44,900 nt of DNA from an uncultured Prevotella sp. (GTDB lineage Bacteria; Bacteroidota; Bacteroidia; Bacteroidales; Bacteroidaceae). The notes below the pieces were generated by a model, which ran no database searches, was not told where the DNA came from, and saw nothing but the letters and a program-made list of their open reading frames with translations. The stretch covers positions 1 to 44,900 of the forward strand of contig CAJOPT010000002.1 of NCBI GenBank assembly GCA_905236455.1, written 5' to 3'. The translations under genes were made by a program, and so were the position numbers. Below are positions 17,083 through 24,576 of the stretch, piece by piece (within the stretch, counting starts at the first letter, position 1; every line of letters starts with the position of its first letter).

Positions 17083-19071
17083 CTAATTAGTTAGTTCTTC
17101 TTCGGGTAAGTCTTCTTCAATAACCAGATTGTCTATTATGAAGTTCTGACGTTCCATGGTGTTCTTACCCATATAGTATTCCAATAGTTTCTGCACTTGG
17201 TCATTCTTGTGTAGCGTTACTTGTTCAAGACGCATATCTGCACCGATGAAATGTACAAATTCCTCGGGTGAGATTTCACCAAGACCTTTGAAACGGGTGA
17301 TCTCCGGATCGGGACCGAGTGACTTTATTGCATTCTGTCTCTCTTCCTCACTATAGCAGTAGAGAGTCACAAAGTCGGTTTTCTTCTCATTCCTTGACCG
17401 TTTGGCATCAGCCTCCTCAATGACTTTCTTGTTCTTGATTTTTGTTCTCTTGTTGCGTACACGGAACAAGGGTGTCTGTAGGACGTACACATGTCCTTTC
17501 TTGATAAGGTCTGGGAAGAACTGAAGGAAGAATGTGATTATGAGCAGGCGGATATGCATGCCGTCAACATCGGCGTCCGTGGCGACAATCACCTTGTTAT
17601 ATCTCAGTGAGTCCAGACCGTCCTCTATATCGAGCGCAGCCTGAAGCAGGTTGAACTCTTCGTTCTCGTATACAACCTTCTTTGTCAGTCCGAAGGAATT
17701 GAGGGGTTTCCCTCGAAGCGAGAATACGGCTTGGGTGTTCACGTCACGGCTCTTGGTGATGCTGCCACTGGCGGAGTCGCCCTCAGTAATAAAGATACTG
17801 CTTTCTTCTTTCCGGTCGTTTTTAACATCACAGTAGTGTATGCGGCAGTCGCGGAGCTTACGGTTGTGAAGGTTTGCCTTCTTTGCACGCTCACGGGCAA
17901 GCTTGGTCACTCCTGCCATGGCTTTGCGTTCCCGCTCGCTTTCTTTGACCTTTCCCTCTATGGCCTCTGCCACATCTGTGTGGATGTGCAGGTAGTTGTC
18001 GACTTGTTGTTTTATGAAGTCACCAACATATTTGTTGATTGACTCACCATCCGGTGCCATCTGTGTTGAGCCGAGTTTGATTTTAGTCTGGCTCTCGAAG
18101 ACGGGTTCTTCCACGTTTATGGCTATTGCCGCAACGAGTCCGTTACGTATGTCGGCATATTCATATTTGCCGAAATACTCTTTAATGGTCCTTGCTATAT
18201 GTTCTTTAAAGGCGCTTTGGTGTGTTCCGCCCTGTGTGGTATGTTGTCCGTTGACAAACGAGTGATACTCTTCACCGTATTGGTTGGTATGCGTGAAGGC
18301 TATCTCTATGTCCTCACCTTTCATGTGTATGATAGGGTAGAGTCCGTCTACGGTCATGTTGTCTGTCAGCAGGTCTTCGAGTCCGTTGCGGCTGATGATA
18401 CGTCTGCCGTTATACATAATGGTAAGTCCGGAGTTGAGGTAGGTGTAGTTCCTGAGCATCGTCTCTACGATGTCATCGTGGAACATATAGTCCTTAAACA
18501 AGGTGTTGTCTGGCTCAAAGAAGATAAAAGTGCCGGTCTCATCGGTACTCTTGGATGTTTTGTCGCTTTTAAGCTCACCTCTCTCAAATGACAGCTCGCG
18601 CACCTTTCCCTCACGGAAAGAGCGTGCCTCAAAGCGCACACTGAGTGCGTTGACGGCTTTTACTCCCACACCGTTGAGACCAACGCTTTTCTTGAAAGCC
18701 TTGGAGTCATACTTTCCTCCGGTGTTAAGGACGCTCACTGCCTCCACAAGCTTACCCTGTGGAATGCCGCGGCCGTAGTCACGCACGCTGACACGCAGGT
18801 TCTCGTCGATGTCGACCTCAATACGCTTGCCTGCGTTCATCTTGAACTCATCGATAGAGTTGTCGATGACTTCCTTGAGGAGAACATAGATGCCGTCTTC
18901 GGGCAAGGAGCCGTCGCCAAGTCTTCCTATGTACATACCTGGGCGGGTGCGTACATGTTCCATATCTGACAGGTGACGGATGTTCTCATCAGTATATTCT
19001 GCCGTGGGGAGCTGAGTGGTCCCGTCAATAGATGTCTGTGTCGTGATGATTCTTTCGTCGTTTGCGCTCAT
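17083..19071 (-). CDS. parE: DNA topoisomerase IV subunit B (ParE)
   Basis: A 662-residue type IIA topoisomerase ATPase subunit, expected to pair with ParC for decatenation. GHKL ATPase motifs are [18 protein letters not shown] and [14 protein letters not shown]. The TOPRIM domain contains [11 protein letters not shown] and [14 protein letters not shown], and the C-terminal block [15 protein letters not shown] is typical. I prefer ParE over GyrB from the length and the C-terminal sequence; a GyrB would usually carry a longer variant sequence, but paralogue choice by eye is not absolute. Translation starts 9 nt after the GNAT-like gene. parC is not in the window. Confidence 0.9.
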   Translation of the reverse strand: MSANDERIITTQTSIDGTTQLPTAEYTDENIRHLSDMEHVRTRPGMYIGRLGDGSLPEDGIYVLLKEVIDNSIDEFKMNAGKRIEVDIDENLRVSVRDYGRGIPQGKLVEAVSVLNTGGKYDSKAFKKSVGLNGVGVKAVNALSVRFEARSFREGKVRELSFERGELKSDKTSKSTDETGTFIFFEPDNTLFKDYMFHDDIVETMLRNYTYLNSGLTIMYNGRRIISRNGLEDLLTDNMTVDGLYPIIHMKGEDIEIAFTHTNQYGEEYHSFVNGQHTTQGGTHQSAFKEHIARTIKEYFGKYEYADIRNGLVAAIAINVEEPVFESQTKIKLGSTQMAPDGESINKYVGDFIKQQVDNYLHIHTDVAEAIEGKVKESERERKAMAGVTKLARERAKKANLHNRKLRDCRIHYCDVKNDRKEESSIFITEGDSASGSITKSRDVNTQAVFSLRGKPLNSFGLTKKVVYENEEFNLLQAALDIEDGLDSLRYNKVIVATDADVDGMHIRLLIITFFLQFFPDLIKKGHVYVLQTPLFRVRNKRTKIKNKKVIEEADAKRSRNEKKTDFVTLYCYSEEERQNAIKSLGPDPEITRFKGLGEISPEEFVHFIGADMRLEQVTLHKNDQVQKLLEYYMGKNTMERQNFIIDNLVIEEDLPEEELTN

Positions 19072-19080
19072 ATTTCTTTT

Positions 19081-20229
19081 TTATCCAATATCCTTAATAA
19101 AGCATCTCAGCCGTTTGTTAATATGTGCGTCGAAATATTGCCAGTTGCTGAGAATGCCGTGGTTGGTCTCCATCTGTGGCATAGCCTGAGCCCATTTGAA
19201 CCCGTATTTTATGTATTGTTGTACCAGGTCTTTGAAGATGATGGCGTTGGCTCCCTTGGAGCGGTATTCCGGAAGGACGCCGATAAGCAGCATGTCTACT
19301 GTGTCGGCACGCTTCCATTTTATTGCCTTAAGCAAGTGATACCATCCAAAAGGCAACAGCTTTCCGTTATGAGTCTTCCGTTGTGCCTCAGACAATGAGG
19401 GGAAGGTAATGCCGAAGCCTACCATCTTGTTGTTGTTATTGCCGTCAACGATGATACTTACAAGGTTTAGGTCGGCAATCTTTATGTATTGCTCTACAAG
19501 CTGGTCGATCTTACGTTTGTTCAGCTCGGCGAAGCCATAGAGGTTCTTGTATGTGGTGTTGAGCATGCTGAAGATTTCCTGACCATAACCCTCCTTTAGC
19601 AGCTCGCGGCGTGTGAGTTTGTGAACGTGCAGGTTATAGCGTTTCTCAACCATGTCTGCTATCTTGGCAAACTTCTCTGGCACTTTCTCTGGTACCTTCA
19701 CCAGCATTTCCACATAGTCGTTATCCTTGCGGAAACCATGGTACTCCTCAATGTGCTTGGGATAGTAAGAGTAGTTGTGGTTGGCGTAAGCCGTAGCCAT
19801 GCTGTCGAAACCTTCCACCAGCATACCCTCACGGTCGGTGTCGGCAAATCCCATCGGACCAACCATCTGTGTCATGCCGCGCTCCAGTCCCCATTCCTTG
19901 ACAGTATCTAAAAGGGTATGCGACACGTCATAGTCATCGATGAAATCGAACCATCCGAAGCGCACAATCTTATTGTTCCACTTCGTATTAGCTTTCTTGT
20001 TTATTATGGCTGCCACACGTCCGACAACCTTGTCGTTACGATAGGCTAAGAAATAATCGCACTCGCAATCATCAAACGATGCGTTGCGATCCTTACGAAG
20101 GGTGAAAAGCTCATCAAAATGCAGATATGGCACGTCGTATGGGTCATCTCTGTATAAGTCGTAACGAAACTGCATGAATGTCTCTAAGTCGTGGCGGCTT
20201 TCTACTTTTTTAATCTTTATGTCATTCAT
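19081..20229 (-). CDS. GNAT-like acyltransferase family protein, copy 1
   Basis: A 382-residue cytoplasmic protein of a family common in Bacteroidota and usually annotated as N-acetyltransferase or hypothetical. GNAT character is suggested by FLAYRNDKVVGRVAAIIN (beta4-alpha3-like) and, near the C-terminus, LLIGVLPEYRSKGANAIIF, which resembles the acetyl-CoA pyrophosphate loop R-x-x-G-x-A. Fixed blocks VRFGWFDFIDDYDVS, GPMGFADTDREGMLVEGF and YYPKHIEEYHGF are shared with the adjacent paralogue. Substrate is unknown. It lies 9 nt upstream of parE and 54 nt downstream of copy 2. Confidence 0.75.
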   Translation of the reverse strand: MNDIKIKKVESRHDLETFMQFRYDLYRDDPYDVPYLHFDELFTLRKDRNASFDDCECDYFLAYRNDKVVGRVAAIINKKANTKWNNKIVRFGWFDFIDDYDVSHTLLDTVKEWGLERGMTQMVGPMGFADTDREGMLVEGFDSMATAYANHNYSYYPKHIEEYHGFRKDNDYVEMLVKVPEKVPEKFAKIADMVEKRYNLHVHKLTRRELLKEGYGQEIFSMLNTTYKNLYGFAELNKRKIDQLVEQYIKIADLNLVSIIVDGNNNNKMVGFGITFPSLSEAQRKTHNGKLLPFGWYHLLKAIKWKRADTVDMLLIGVLPEYRSKGANAIIFKDLVQQYIKYGFKWAQAMPQMETNHGILSNWQYFDAHINKRLRCFIKDIG

Positions 20230-20283
20230 TATATTTAGTTGATAAGTATTGCCTTATGGCAATTAAAACATAAAACTCAAAAC

Positions 20284-21441
20284 TTAAGCCAGATTAATCT
20301 TCTTCACATAACAGCGACGGCGCTTGTGCTGCTCTGTCTCCAAATATTGCCACTGGCTCTGCACATTCTCATTGGTTTCCATCTCAACCTGGCTCTCGCC
20401 CCACTCAAAACCGTAACGCTGGTACCATGGGATGAGGTGAGAGAACAAAAGGGCATTCGCGCCTTTCTTCCTGTACTCTGGCAATATACCAACCATCATA
20501 AGGTCAACGTATTTTGTCTTATGGAAGAACAATGACATCATCAGATGCCACCAGCCGAAAGGCAGGAGCCTGCCGCGGTGACATTTCTGTACCGCCCTCG
20601 AAAGTGAGGGAATGGTTATTCCCACACCAATTATCTTATGGTCGGGGGTGCTCCAGTCTTCTACCACAACAATAAGGTTCATGTCGGCAAGGGGCATCCA
20701 CATACTAAGATACTGGTCAATCTGTTTGTCGCTAAGCTCGGAGAAGCCGTAAAGGTCCTTGAAGGTGTCGTTTATAAGATGAAAGACCTTATAGCCAAAG
20801 CCCTCTTTGAAAACCTCATGGCGTGTGAGCGTACGTGCATGCAGATTGTAGCGTTTCTCTATCATCTGCGATACCTTGACGTATTTCTCAGGGATCTCCT
20901 TTGGAATGAAAATCTTGAACTCCACATAGTCATTATCCTTCTCATAGCCGCTTATTTGCTCCATGTGCTTGGGATAATACGGATAATTATATATGGTTGC
21001 CATCGTGCCAAGCTGGTCGAAGCCGTATGTGAGCATTCCCTCTGGGTCGAAATCTGTGAAACCAAGTGGGCCAACCACTTCCTCCATTCCTTTTGAGCGG
21101 CCAAATTCCTCTACTGCACCCAGTAAGGCGCGTGACACCTCAATATCGTCAATGAAGTCTATCCAGCCAAAGCGCACCGTCTTGCGCTGCCAGCGTTCAT
21201 TGGCTTTATGGTTGATTATCGCGGCAACACGACCGACAATCTTGCCTTCTTGGTAAGCAAGAAACAACTCAGCCTCACAGAACTCGAAAGCTGCGTTCTT
21301 GTCCTTACTCAGCGTGTTCAAGTCATCCATGAACAAATTCGGAGCATCATACTCGTTACCTTTGTACAGGTCATAGTGGAAGTCAATGAAAGCCTTGAGT
21401 GCTTTCTTTGTCTCTACCTTTCTGATTTCTACTAATGCCAT
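20284..21441 (-). CDS. GNAT-like acyltransferase family protein, copy 2
   Basis: A 385-residue paralogue of the neighbouring 382-residue protein; the two align over their full length with roughly half the residues identical by eye (for example VRFGWIDFIDDIEVS, GPLGFTDFDPEGMLTYGF, YYPKHMEQISGYEKDNDYVE). The acetyl-CoA-binding-like segment is MMVGILPEYRKKGANALLF. This arrangement indicates tandem duplication followed by divergence. It is the first gene of the unit copy 2, copy 1, parE, S41 protease and has a strong promoter about 85 nt upstream. The 5' leader begins with a small hairpin (CAGCG, 4-nt loop, CGCTG). Function is not known. Confidence 0.75.
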   Translation of the reverse strand: MALVEIRKVETKKALKAFIDFHYDLYKGNEYDAPNLFMDDLNTLSKDKNAAFEFCEAELFLAYQEGKIVGRVAAIINHKANERWQRKTVRFGWIDFIDDIEVSRALLGAVEEFGRSKGMEEVVGPLGFTDFDPEGMLTYGFDQLGTMATIYNYPYYPKHMEQISGYEKDNDYVEFKIFIPKEIPEKYVKVSQMIEKRYNLHARTLTRHEVFKEGFGYKVFHLINDTFKDLYGFSELSDKQIDQYLSMWMPLADMNLIVVVEDWSTPDHKIIGVGITIPSLSRAVQKCHRGRLLPFGWWHLMMSLFFHKTKYVDLMMVGILPEYRKKGANALLFSHLIPWYQRYGFEWGESQVEMETNENVQSQWQYLETEQHKRRRCYVKKINLA

Positions 21442-21526
21442 CTATTTAAAATTAGAATAATACAATGATCTCGTAAATCTTATGACAAAGCGGTAAGTAA
21501 GCGACTGCAAAACAGCGTTTACGCTG

Positions 21527-21557
21527 CAAAGGTACGATTAAGTGGGCACAATACAAA
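21527..21557 (-). promoter_or_regulatory. Promoter of the GNAT-GNAT-parE-protease unit
   Basis: On the minus strand, TTTG (21554-21557) and TACCTTTG (21527-21534) are 19 nt apart, with CACTTAATCG directly before the -7 box. The predicted leader is about 80 nt. Confidence 0.78.
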
Positions 21558-21655
21558 ATAAAAAGTTATTTTTATTTTTATTACTTTCCCTTGCTTCGCA
21601 AACAGTGACTGTTGGTTGTCGAGCGTGAAAGAGAGTGTCAACTATCTAAAATGTA

Positions 21656-22176
21656 TTTTTGAGGGAATAAAGTATCACTCTATCACTTTTTGGGGTTAAC
21701 TCGCTTATTTATAGAGGTTTACCCTAGTGATACTTTTGGTGATACTTTGGTGACGAAGTGATACTTTTTGGGCGTTTGAGAAAAAGAACGAGAATAAAAG
21801 TCGCTGAAGACAGCCAGTTTTCTGGTTTTTATGCCTCAGCTTTATCCCCTCCGGCTAAGAACAGTTGTCCTGTTCCGGCAGTGTTGGATGAGTTTTCCTT
21901 CAATGGTGGATGGTTTTTCCGTCAATAATGGATAGGTTTTCCGGCAATGATGGAGAAGTATCCCGGCATTGCCGTAACACGTTTCCGGCATTGCCGGAAA
22001 AACTTTCCGAAGGTGCTCCGGAAAGATAAGTTACGGTTTCAGAAAGGCAAATTACAACCCTCAACGAAAAGTATCACTTCGTCACCAAAGTATCACCAAA
22101 AGTATCACTGGATTAAATGTCTGTAAGTGAGATGGTTAACTTCAAAAAGTGATAGAGTGATACTTTATTTCAAAAA
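21656..22176. repeat. 0.5-kb non-coding element with ~100-nt inverted terminal arms
   Basis: The left arm (21669-21768) and right arm (22067-22166) are reverse complements with two strongly conserved blocks. The first is an outer 23-nt block starting AAAGTATCACTCTATCAC. The second is an inner block of about 43 nt made of GTGATACTTT boxes (AGTGATACTTTTGGTGATAC and onward). A stretch of about 30 nt between the blocks differs, although GTTAAC is kept. Outward similarity continues a little (TTTTTGA...AATAAAG). The ~300-nt interior has no convincing ORF and contains tandem TTCCGGCAATG-like units. No obvious target duplication is seen. It occupies most of the gap between the GNAT operon and the small membrane ORF. 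Confidence 0.75.
21871..22026 (+). repeat. Seven degenerate 21-23-nt tandem repeats inside the inverted-repeat element
   Basis: Successive units read roughly TTTTCCGGCAATGATGGATAG, with variants such as TGTTCCGGCAGTGTTGGATG, TTTTTCCGTCAATAATGG and TTTCCGGCATTGCCGGAAAA. Later units become palindromic (TTCCGGCATTGCCGGAA). Units are contiguous, with no unique spacers. Confidence 0.6.
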
Positions 22177-22190
22177 AATTTTTTTAGATA

Positions 22191-22379
22191 TTGTCGAGCG
22201 AAAGTGCCAAGACAAGATTATCCTTTTTCGGTGTTGCCTTCCTTCTCTTCAGGTTCATCGGCAGCAGCATCCTCTGGCCCTATACCCTGCTGATCTGCCT
22301 GCTCATGGCTGTGCTCATAGCAGTATTCTACATCCTCACCGCTTACGGAGACCGTCATGACGACGACAATGGACTATAA
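22191..22379 (+). CDS. Small membrane protein, hypothetical
   Basis: A 62-residue frame starting at a TTG codon (no in-frame ATG nearby). It has a short hydrophobic segment LSFFGVAFLLFRFIG, a clear membrane helix (PYTLLICLLMAVLIAVFYIL), and an acidic tail GDRHDDDNGL. The charge pattern around the helix is like a real single- or double-pass membrane peptide rather than a random frame. It lies 14 nt beyond the inverted-repeat element and upstream of a strong hairpin at 22425-22454. No promoter matching the consensus was found. I cannot assign a function, and it may not be expressed. Confidence 0.4.
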   Translation: MSSESAKTRLSFFGVAFLLFRFIGSSILWPYTLLICLLMAVLIAVFYILTAYGDRHDDDNGL

Positions 22380-22424
22380 CATATAAAGAAGACAATGACG
22401 CAGACAACGATATCTCAGATACAG

Positions 22425-22454
22425 CAATCCCTCGCACGACCGTGCGAGGGATTG
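22425..22454. terminator. Perfect hairpin between convergent small genes
   Basis: CAATCCCTCGCACG pairs perfectly with CGTGCGAGGGATTG around a 2-nt loop (14 bp). It lies between the small plus-strand ORF and the minus-strand toxin remnant. T-tracts are absent on both sides, so it may terminate transcription in both directions or protect 3' ends, or be a repeat unit. Confidence 0.55.
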
Positions 22455-22480
22455 TGTCGTGGGTTAAAGATGTAGAAGTG

Positions 22481-22729
22481 TTACTTCTTCACCTCGCTTA
22501 CCAGCACATTCAGCGTCAGCACACGGGCACCGCCGCTCTTGCCCTTGCCCTTCGAGCCAATGGCCATGCGAATCTTGCGAACACCACCGCCGAGGTCCTT
22601 GCCTTGGAAGGGATTCTCCAAAAGACTCTCCTTCAAGGTACGATAGTCATCACCAATTGACTTGTACTTCTTGGCAAGACGCTTGAACTGGCGACTGAAT
22701 TCATCGTGAAGAGAAATCACGACCTTCAT
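22481..22729 (-). CDS. RelE/ParE-family toxin, truncated and probably inactive
   Basis: An 82-residue frame matching the N-terminal three quarters of a RelE/HigB-like mRNA interferase or ParE-type toxin (MKVVISLHDEFSRQFKRLAK, DLGGGVRKIRMAIGSKGKGK, GGARVLTLNVLV). Family members run to about 100-110 residues and end with a TLLTIYDKxE-like strand and helix. Here the frame ends at VSEVKK. Reading one frame over gives GEEVTLLHL and another stop, which looks like the remnant of that strand after a single-base deletion, and the remaining C-terminus is replaced by the hairpin region. The start overlaps the antitoxin stop by 4 nt. Most likely a decaying toxin. Confidence 0.7.
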   Translation of the reverse strand: MKVVISLHDEFSRQFKRLAKKYKSIGDDYRTLKESLLENPFQGKDLGGGVRKIRMAIGSKGKGKSGGARVLTLNVLVSEVKK

Positions 22730-22977
22730 AGGATACCCTCAGCCTTGAGTTCTTCTTCAAACTCGTCCAATGTCTGTAACTTGCGACCCTCGCGCTTGGC
22801 TTCCTCAACCTCTTTAAGTGCGCGTGTCAGTGTTTCTTTCACATACGCTTTCTGCTGGGCAGTCTTGGCGTCATCTACAGGTTCCAGTAGTTTGCCAGCC
22901 AGCCATTCGCGATCCTTCTTCTTCAGCGACATTCCTTGGATATACGACCAGAGATTGTTTAATTGTATTGCTGTCAT
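22726..22977 (-). CDS. Antitoxin-like partner of the RelE-type toxin
   Basis: An 83-residue, highly charged protein predicted to be mostly helical (SLKKKDREWLAGKL and RALKEVEEAKREGRKLQTLD). It has the size and position of a type II antitoxin, directly upstream of the toxin and overlapping it by 4 nt. The N-terminal segment MTAIQLNNLWSYIQGMS and the C-terminal LDEFEEELKAEGIL recall small antitoxins found next to RelE-like toxins in Bacteroidota. No DNA-binding motif is obvious. With the toxin apparently damaged, this gene may be a relic or may still autoregulate. Confidence 0.65.
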   Translation of the reverse strand: MTAIQLNNLWSYIQGMSLKKKDREWLAGKLLEPVDDAKTAQQKAYVKETLTRALKEVEEAKREGRKLQTLDEFEEELKAEGIL

Positions 22978-23015
22978 AGTCCTATGATTTTATTCTATGC
23001 TTGCAAAGCATAGTG

Positions 23016-23046
23016 CAAAATTTCGATTAAGCGAAGAGAATACAAA
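23016..23046 (-). promoter_or_regulatory. Promoter of the toxin-antitoxin pair
   Basis: On the minus strand, TTTG (23043-23046) stands 19 nt from AAATTTTG (23016-23023). The first base of the -7 box deviates from TAnnTTTG. The spacer contains TTCGCTTAATCG, the string shared with the stronger promoters in the window. Confidence 0.5.
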
Positions 23047-23097
23047 TAAAATTCCATTCTTGAGAGTGAGAATTGTAAATTTTATAATGAATCATAT

Positions 23098-23126
23098 TTT
23101 GTTTTGTTCTATTTTTATTAATTTTG
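23098..23126 (+). promoter_or_regulatory. Promoter of fabG and the pigment locus
   Basis: TAATTTTG (23119-23126) is a good -7 element. The best -33 match is TTTG at 23098-23101 with a 17-nt spacer, slightly short. Transcription should begin near 23131, leaving a leader of about 26 nt before the fabG ATG. Confidence 0.55.
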
Positions 23127-23156
23127 CAGCCACGAACCAATATAAATAGTGAAACG

Positions 23157-23888
23157 ATGAAGTATGCATTAGTTACAGGTGCGTCGCGAGGAATAGGCAA
23201 GGCAATATCTATTCAGCTTGCAAGTGCAGGATATACAGTTATCCTCAACTACCTAAGTAACGGGGCGGCAGCCGAGAGCGTTCTCAAGGAGATAGAGTCA
23301 ACCGGCGGTACAGCTGAGTTGCTTCCTTTCGACGTCTCAGACTCCCGGTCAGTTGACAAAGCCCTTGATGAATGGGAGCAGAATCACCCCGATGAATACA
23401 TTTCCGTATTGGTGAATAATGCCGGAATACGGCGTGACAATGTGATGTTTATGATGCCTGAGGACGATTGGCATAAGGTTATAGACACCACCTTGGACGG
23501 TTTCTTCTATATCACCCGCCGCCTGCTGAAGCACATGATGCCCCGGAAGCGTAGTGGCAGGATTGTGAACATGGCATCGCTCTCTGGCGTGAAGGGTCTT
23601 CCCGGTCAGACAAACTACAGTGCATCGAAGGCCGCGTTGATTGGTGCTACGAAAGCCTTGGCTCAAGAGGTTGCTCCACGCAACATCACGGTAAACGCCA
23701 TTGCCCCCGGTTTTATAGAGACCGACATGACGAAAGATTTGTCACAGGACGAGCTGAAGGCGATGATTCCCGCTGGGCGTTTCGGGAGACCGGAGGAAGT
23801 GGCAGCACTCGTAAGATTCCTTGTGTCAGACGAGGCGGCATACATCACGGGAGAGGTTATCAATATTAATGGTGGCTTATACACATAA
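23157..23888 (+). CDS. fabG: 3-oxoacyl-ACP reductase (FabG type, SDR family)
   Basis: A 243-residue short-chain dehydrogenase expected to reduce 3-oxoacyl-ACP with NADPH. The cofactor motif TGASRGIG is at residues 7-14, followed by NNAG. The catalytic residues are Ser141, Tyr154 and Lys158 in NYSASKAA, and the end ITGEVININGGLYT is typical. I start at the ATG at 23157; a TTG 33 nt upstream overlaps the -7 promoter box. As the first gene of the pigment run, and with ketosynthase, ACP and dehydratases downstream, it is probably the dedicated reductase for the polyene chain rather than the housekeeping FabG. Confidence 0.93.
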   Translation: MKYALVTGASRGIGKAISIQLASAGYTVILNYLSNGAAAESVLKEIESTGGTAELLPFDVSDSRSVDKALDEWEQNHPDEYISVLVNNAGIRRDNVMFMMPEDDWHKVIDTTLDGFFYITRRLLKHMMPRKRSGRIVNMASLSGVKGLPGQTNYSASKAALIGATKALAQEVAPRNITVNAIAPGFIETDMTKDLSQDELKAMIPAGRFGRPEEVAALVRFLVSDEAAYITGEVININGGLYT

Positions 23889-23899
23889 AACATAGAATC

Positions 23900-24409
23900 A
23901 TGTCAAAGAGAACTATTCTAACATTGCTGGCTGCAACCGTAATGATATTACAAGCGGCAGCGCAGACCGTTACAACAAGCAACCTCTCAAGAGAGATGAG
24001 AGGTGCCAAGATAAACTTTAAGATGGATTTCACCAATGCGGAAATCTATGGTATGACAGAACCGGAGTTTGCCGAGTATGAGAAAGACTGGAACTCGGAC
24101 AATCCTACTATTGTGCGCAACTGCAGGAAAGCGGTGGGTCTTACTGTCAGGAAGTTATACGACATCGGTACACACAAAGGTGCGGCGTACACACTGAGCG
24201 TCATTGTCACCAAGGTTACCGATGAAGGCTTTATTATTTGTAATGCCACGCTCACCGACAGCAAAGGAACGGTGCTATTCTCTGTTGAGGACCTCACCGG
24301 TGGCAATGAGCCGACATTCTCTCCAGGCACCAAACTTGCGAAGATGAAGGTATGGTCAGCGCTTGTGGGGAGGAAGTTAGGCTCGATTTTAAAGAAAGAG
24401 GCGAAGTAG
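23900..24409 (+). CDS. Exported protein of unknown function
   Basis: A 169-residue protein with a clear signal peptide (TILTLLAATVMILQAAAQT, cleavage likely after AAAQ or AQA). The mature part shows no family I recognise; it is a mixed alpha/beta sequence with KLYDIGTHKGAAYTLSVIVT and GTKLAKMKVWSALVGRKLGSIL. It lies 12 nt behind fabG and before the antiterminator leader. A periplasmic role in transport or assembly of the locus product is possible but rests only on position. Confidence 0.7.
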   Translation: MSKRTILTLLAATVMILQAAAQTVTTSNLSREMRGAKINFKMDFTNAEIYGMTEPEFAEYEKDWNSDNPTIVRNCRKAVGLTVRKLYDIGTHKGAAYTLSVIVTKVTDEGFIICNATLTDSKGTVLFSVEDLTGGNEPTFSPGTKLAKMKVWSALVGRKLGSILKKEAK

Positions 24410-24462
24410 ATAGTTGCTTCTTATTTCATAAATTTTCCACGCTAAGCAAAAAAAACAAGCTT

Positions 24463-24497
24463 TTTGCTCTCGCTTAATTGAAATTTTTGTACCTTTG
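24463..24497 (+). promoter_or_regulatory. Promoter of the antiterminator gene
   Basis: A perfect -7 element TACCTTTG lies at 24490-24497. The nearest TTTG (24463-24466) is 23 nt away, longer than usual, and the spacer begins CTCTCGCTTAATTG, resembling other promoters here. Transcription would begin about 24500, right at the leader hairpin. Confidence 0.6.
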
Positions 24498-24547
24498 TGC
24501 CCGATTTCTGCCGTCACTGGCGACAGAAATCGGGCACGGTGTTTTTT
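24497..24547 (+). terminator. Leader hairpin with T-tract (candidate attenuator) before the UpxY-like gene
   Basis: GTGCCCGATTTCTG (24497-24510) pairs perfectly with CAGAAATCGGGCAC (24524-24537), and a run of six T follows at 24542-24547. This is a textbook intrinsic terminator placed at the 5' end of the transcript, about 30 nt before the coding start, with the likely transcription start inside its left arm. Confidence 0.7.
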
Positions 24548-24576
24548 CCTACGTGTTGAATCGGCAAATATTAATA

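Noticed and set aside
21871..22026. CRISPR array
   Set aside because: Repeats are contiguous and degenerate, with no spacers, and no cas gene is nearby.
22127..22360. 77-codon plus-strand frame overlapping the small membrane ORF
   Set aside because: It begins within the inverted-repeat arm and has irregular composition; the overlapping 62-residue frame has a coherent membrane-protein pattern.
23124..23156. TTG start for FabG
   Set aside because: It overlaps the -7 box TAATTTTG; the ATG at 23157 directly precedes the cofactor-binding strand.
24478..24576. Longer N-terminus for the UpxY-like protein
   Set aside because: These codons lie over the -7 promoter box and the leader terminator, so they would not be in the transcript.
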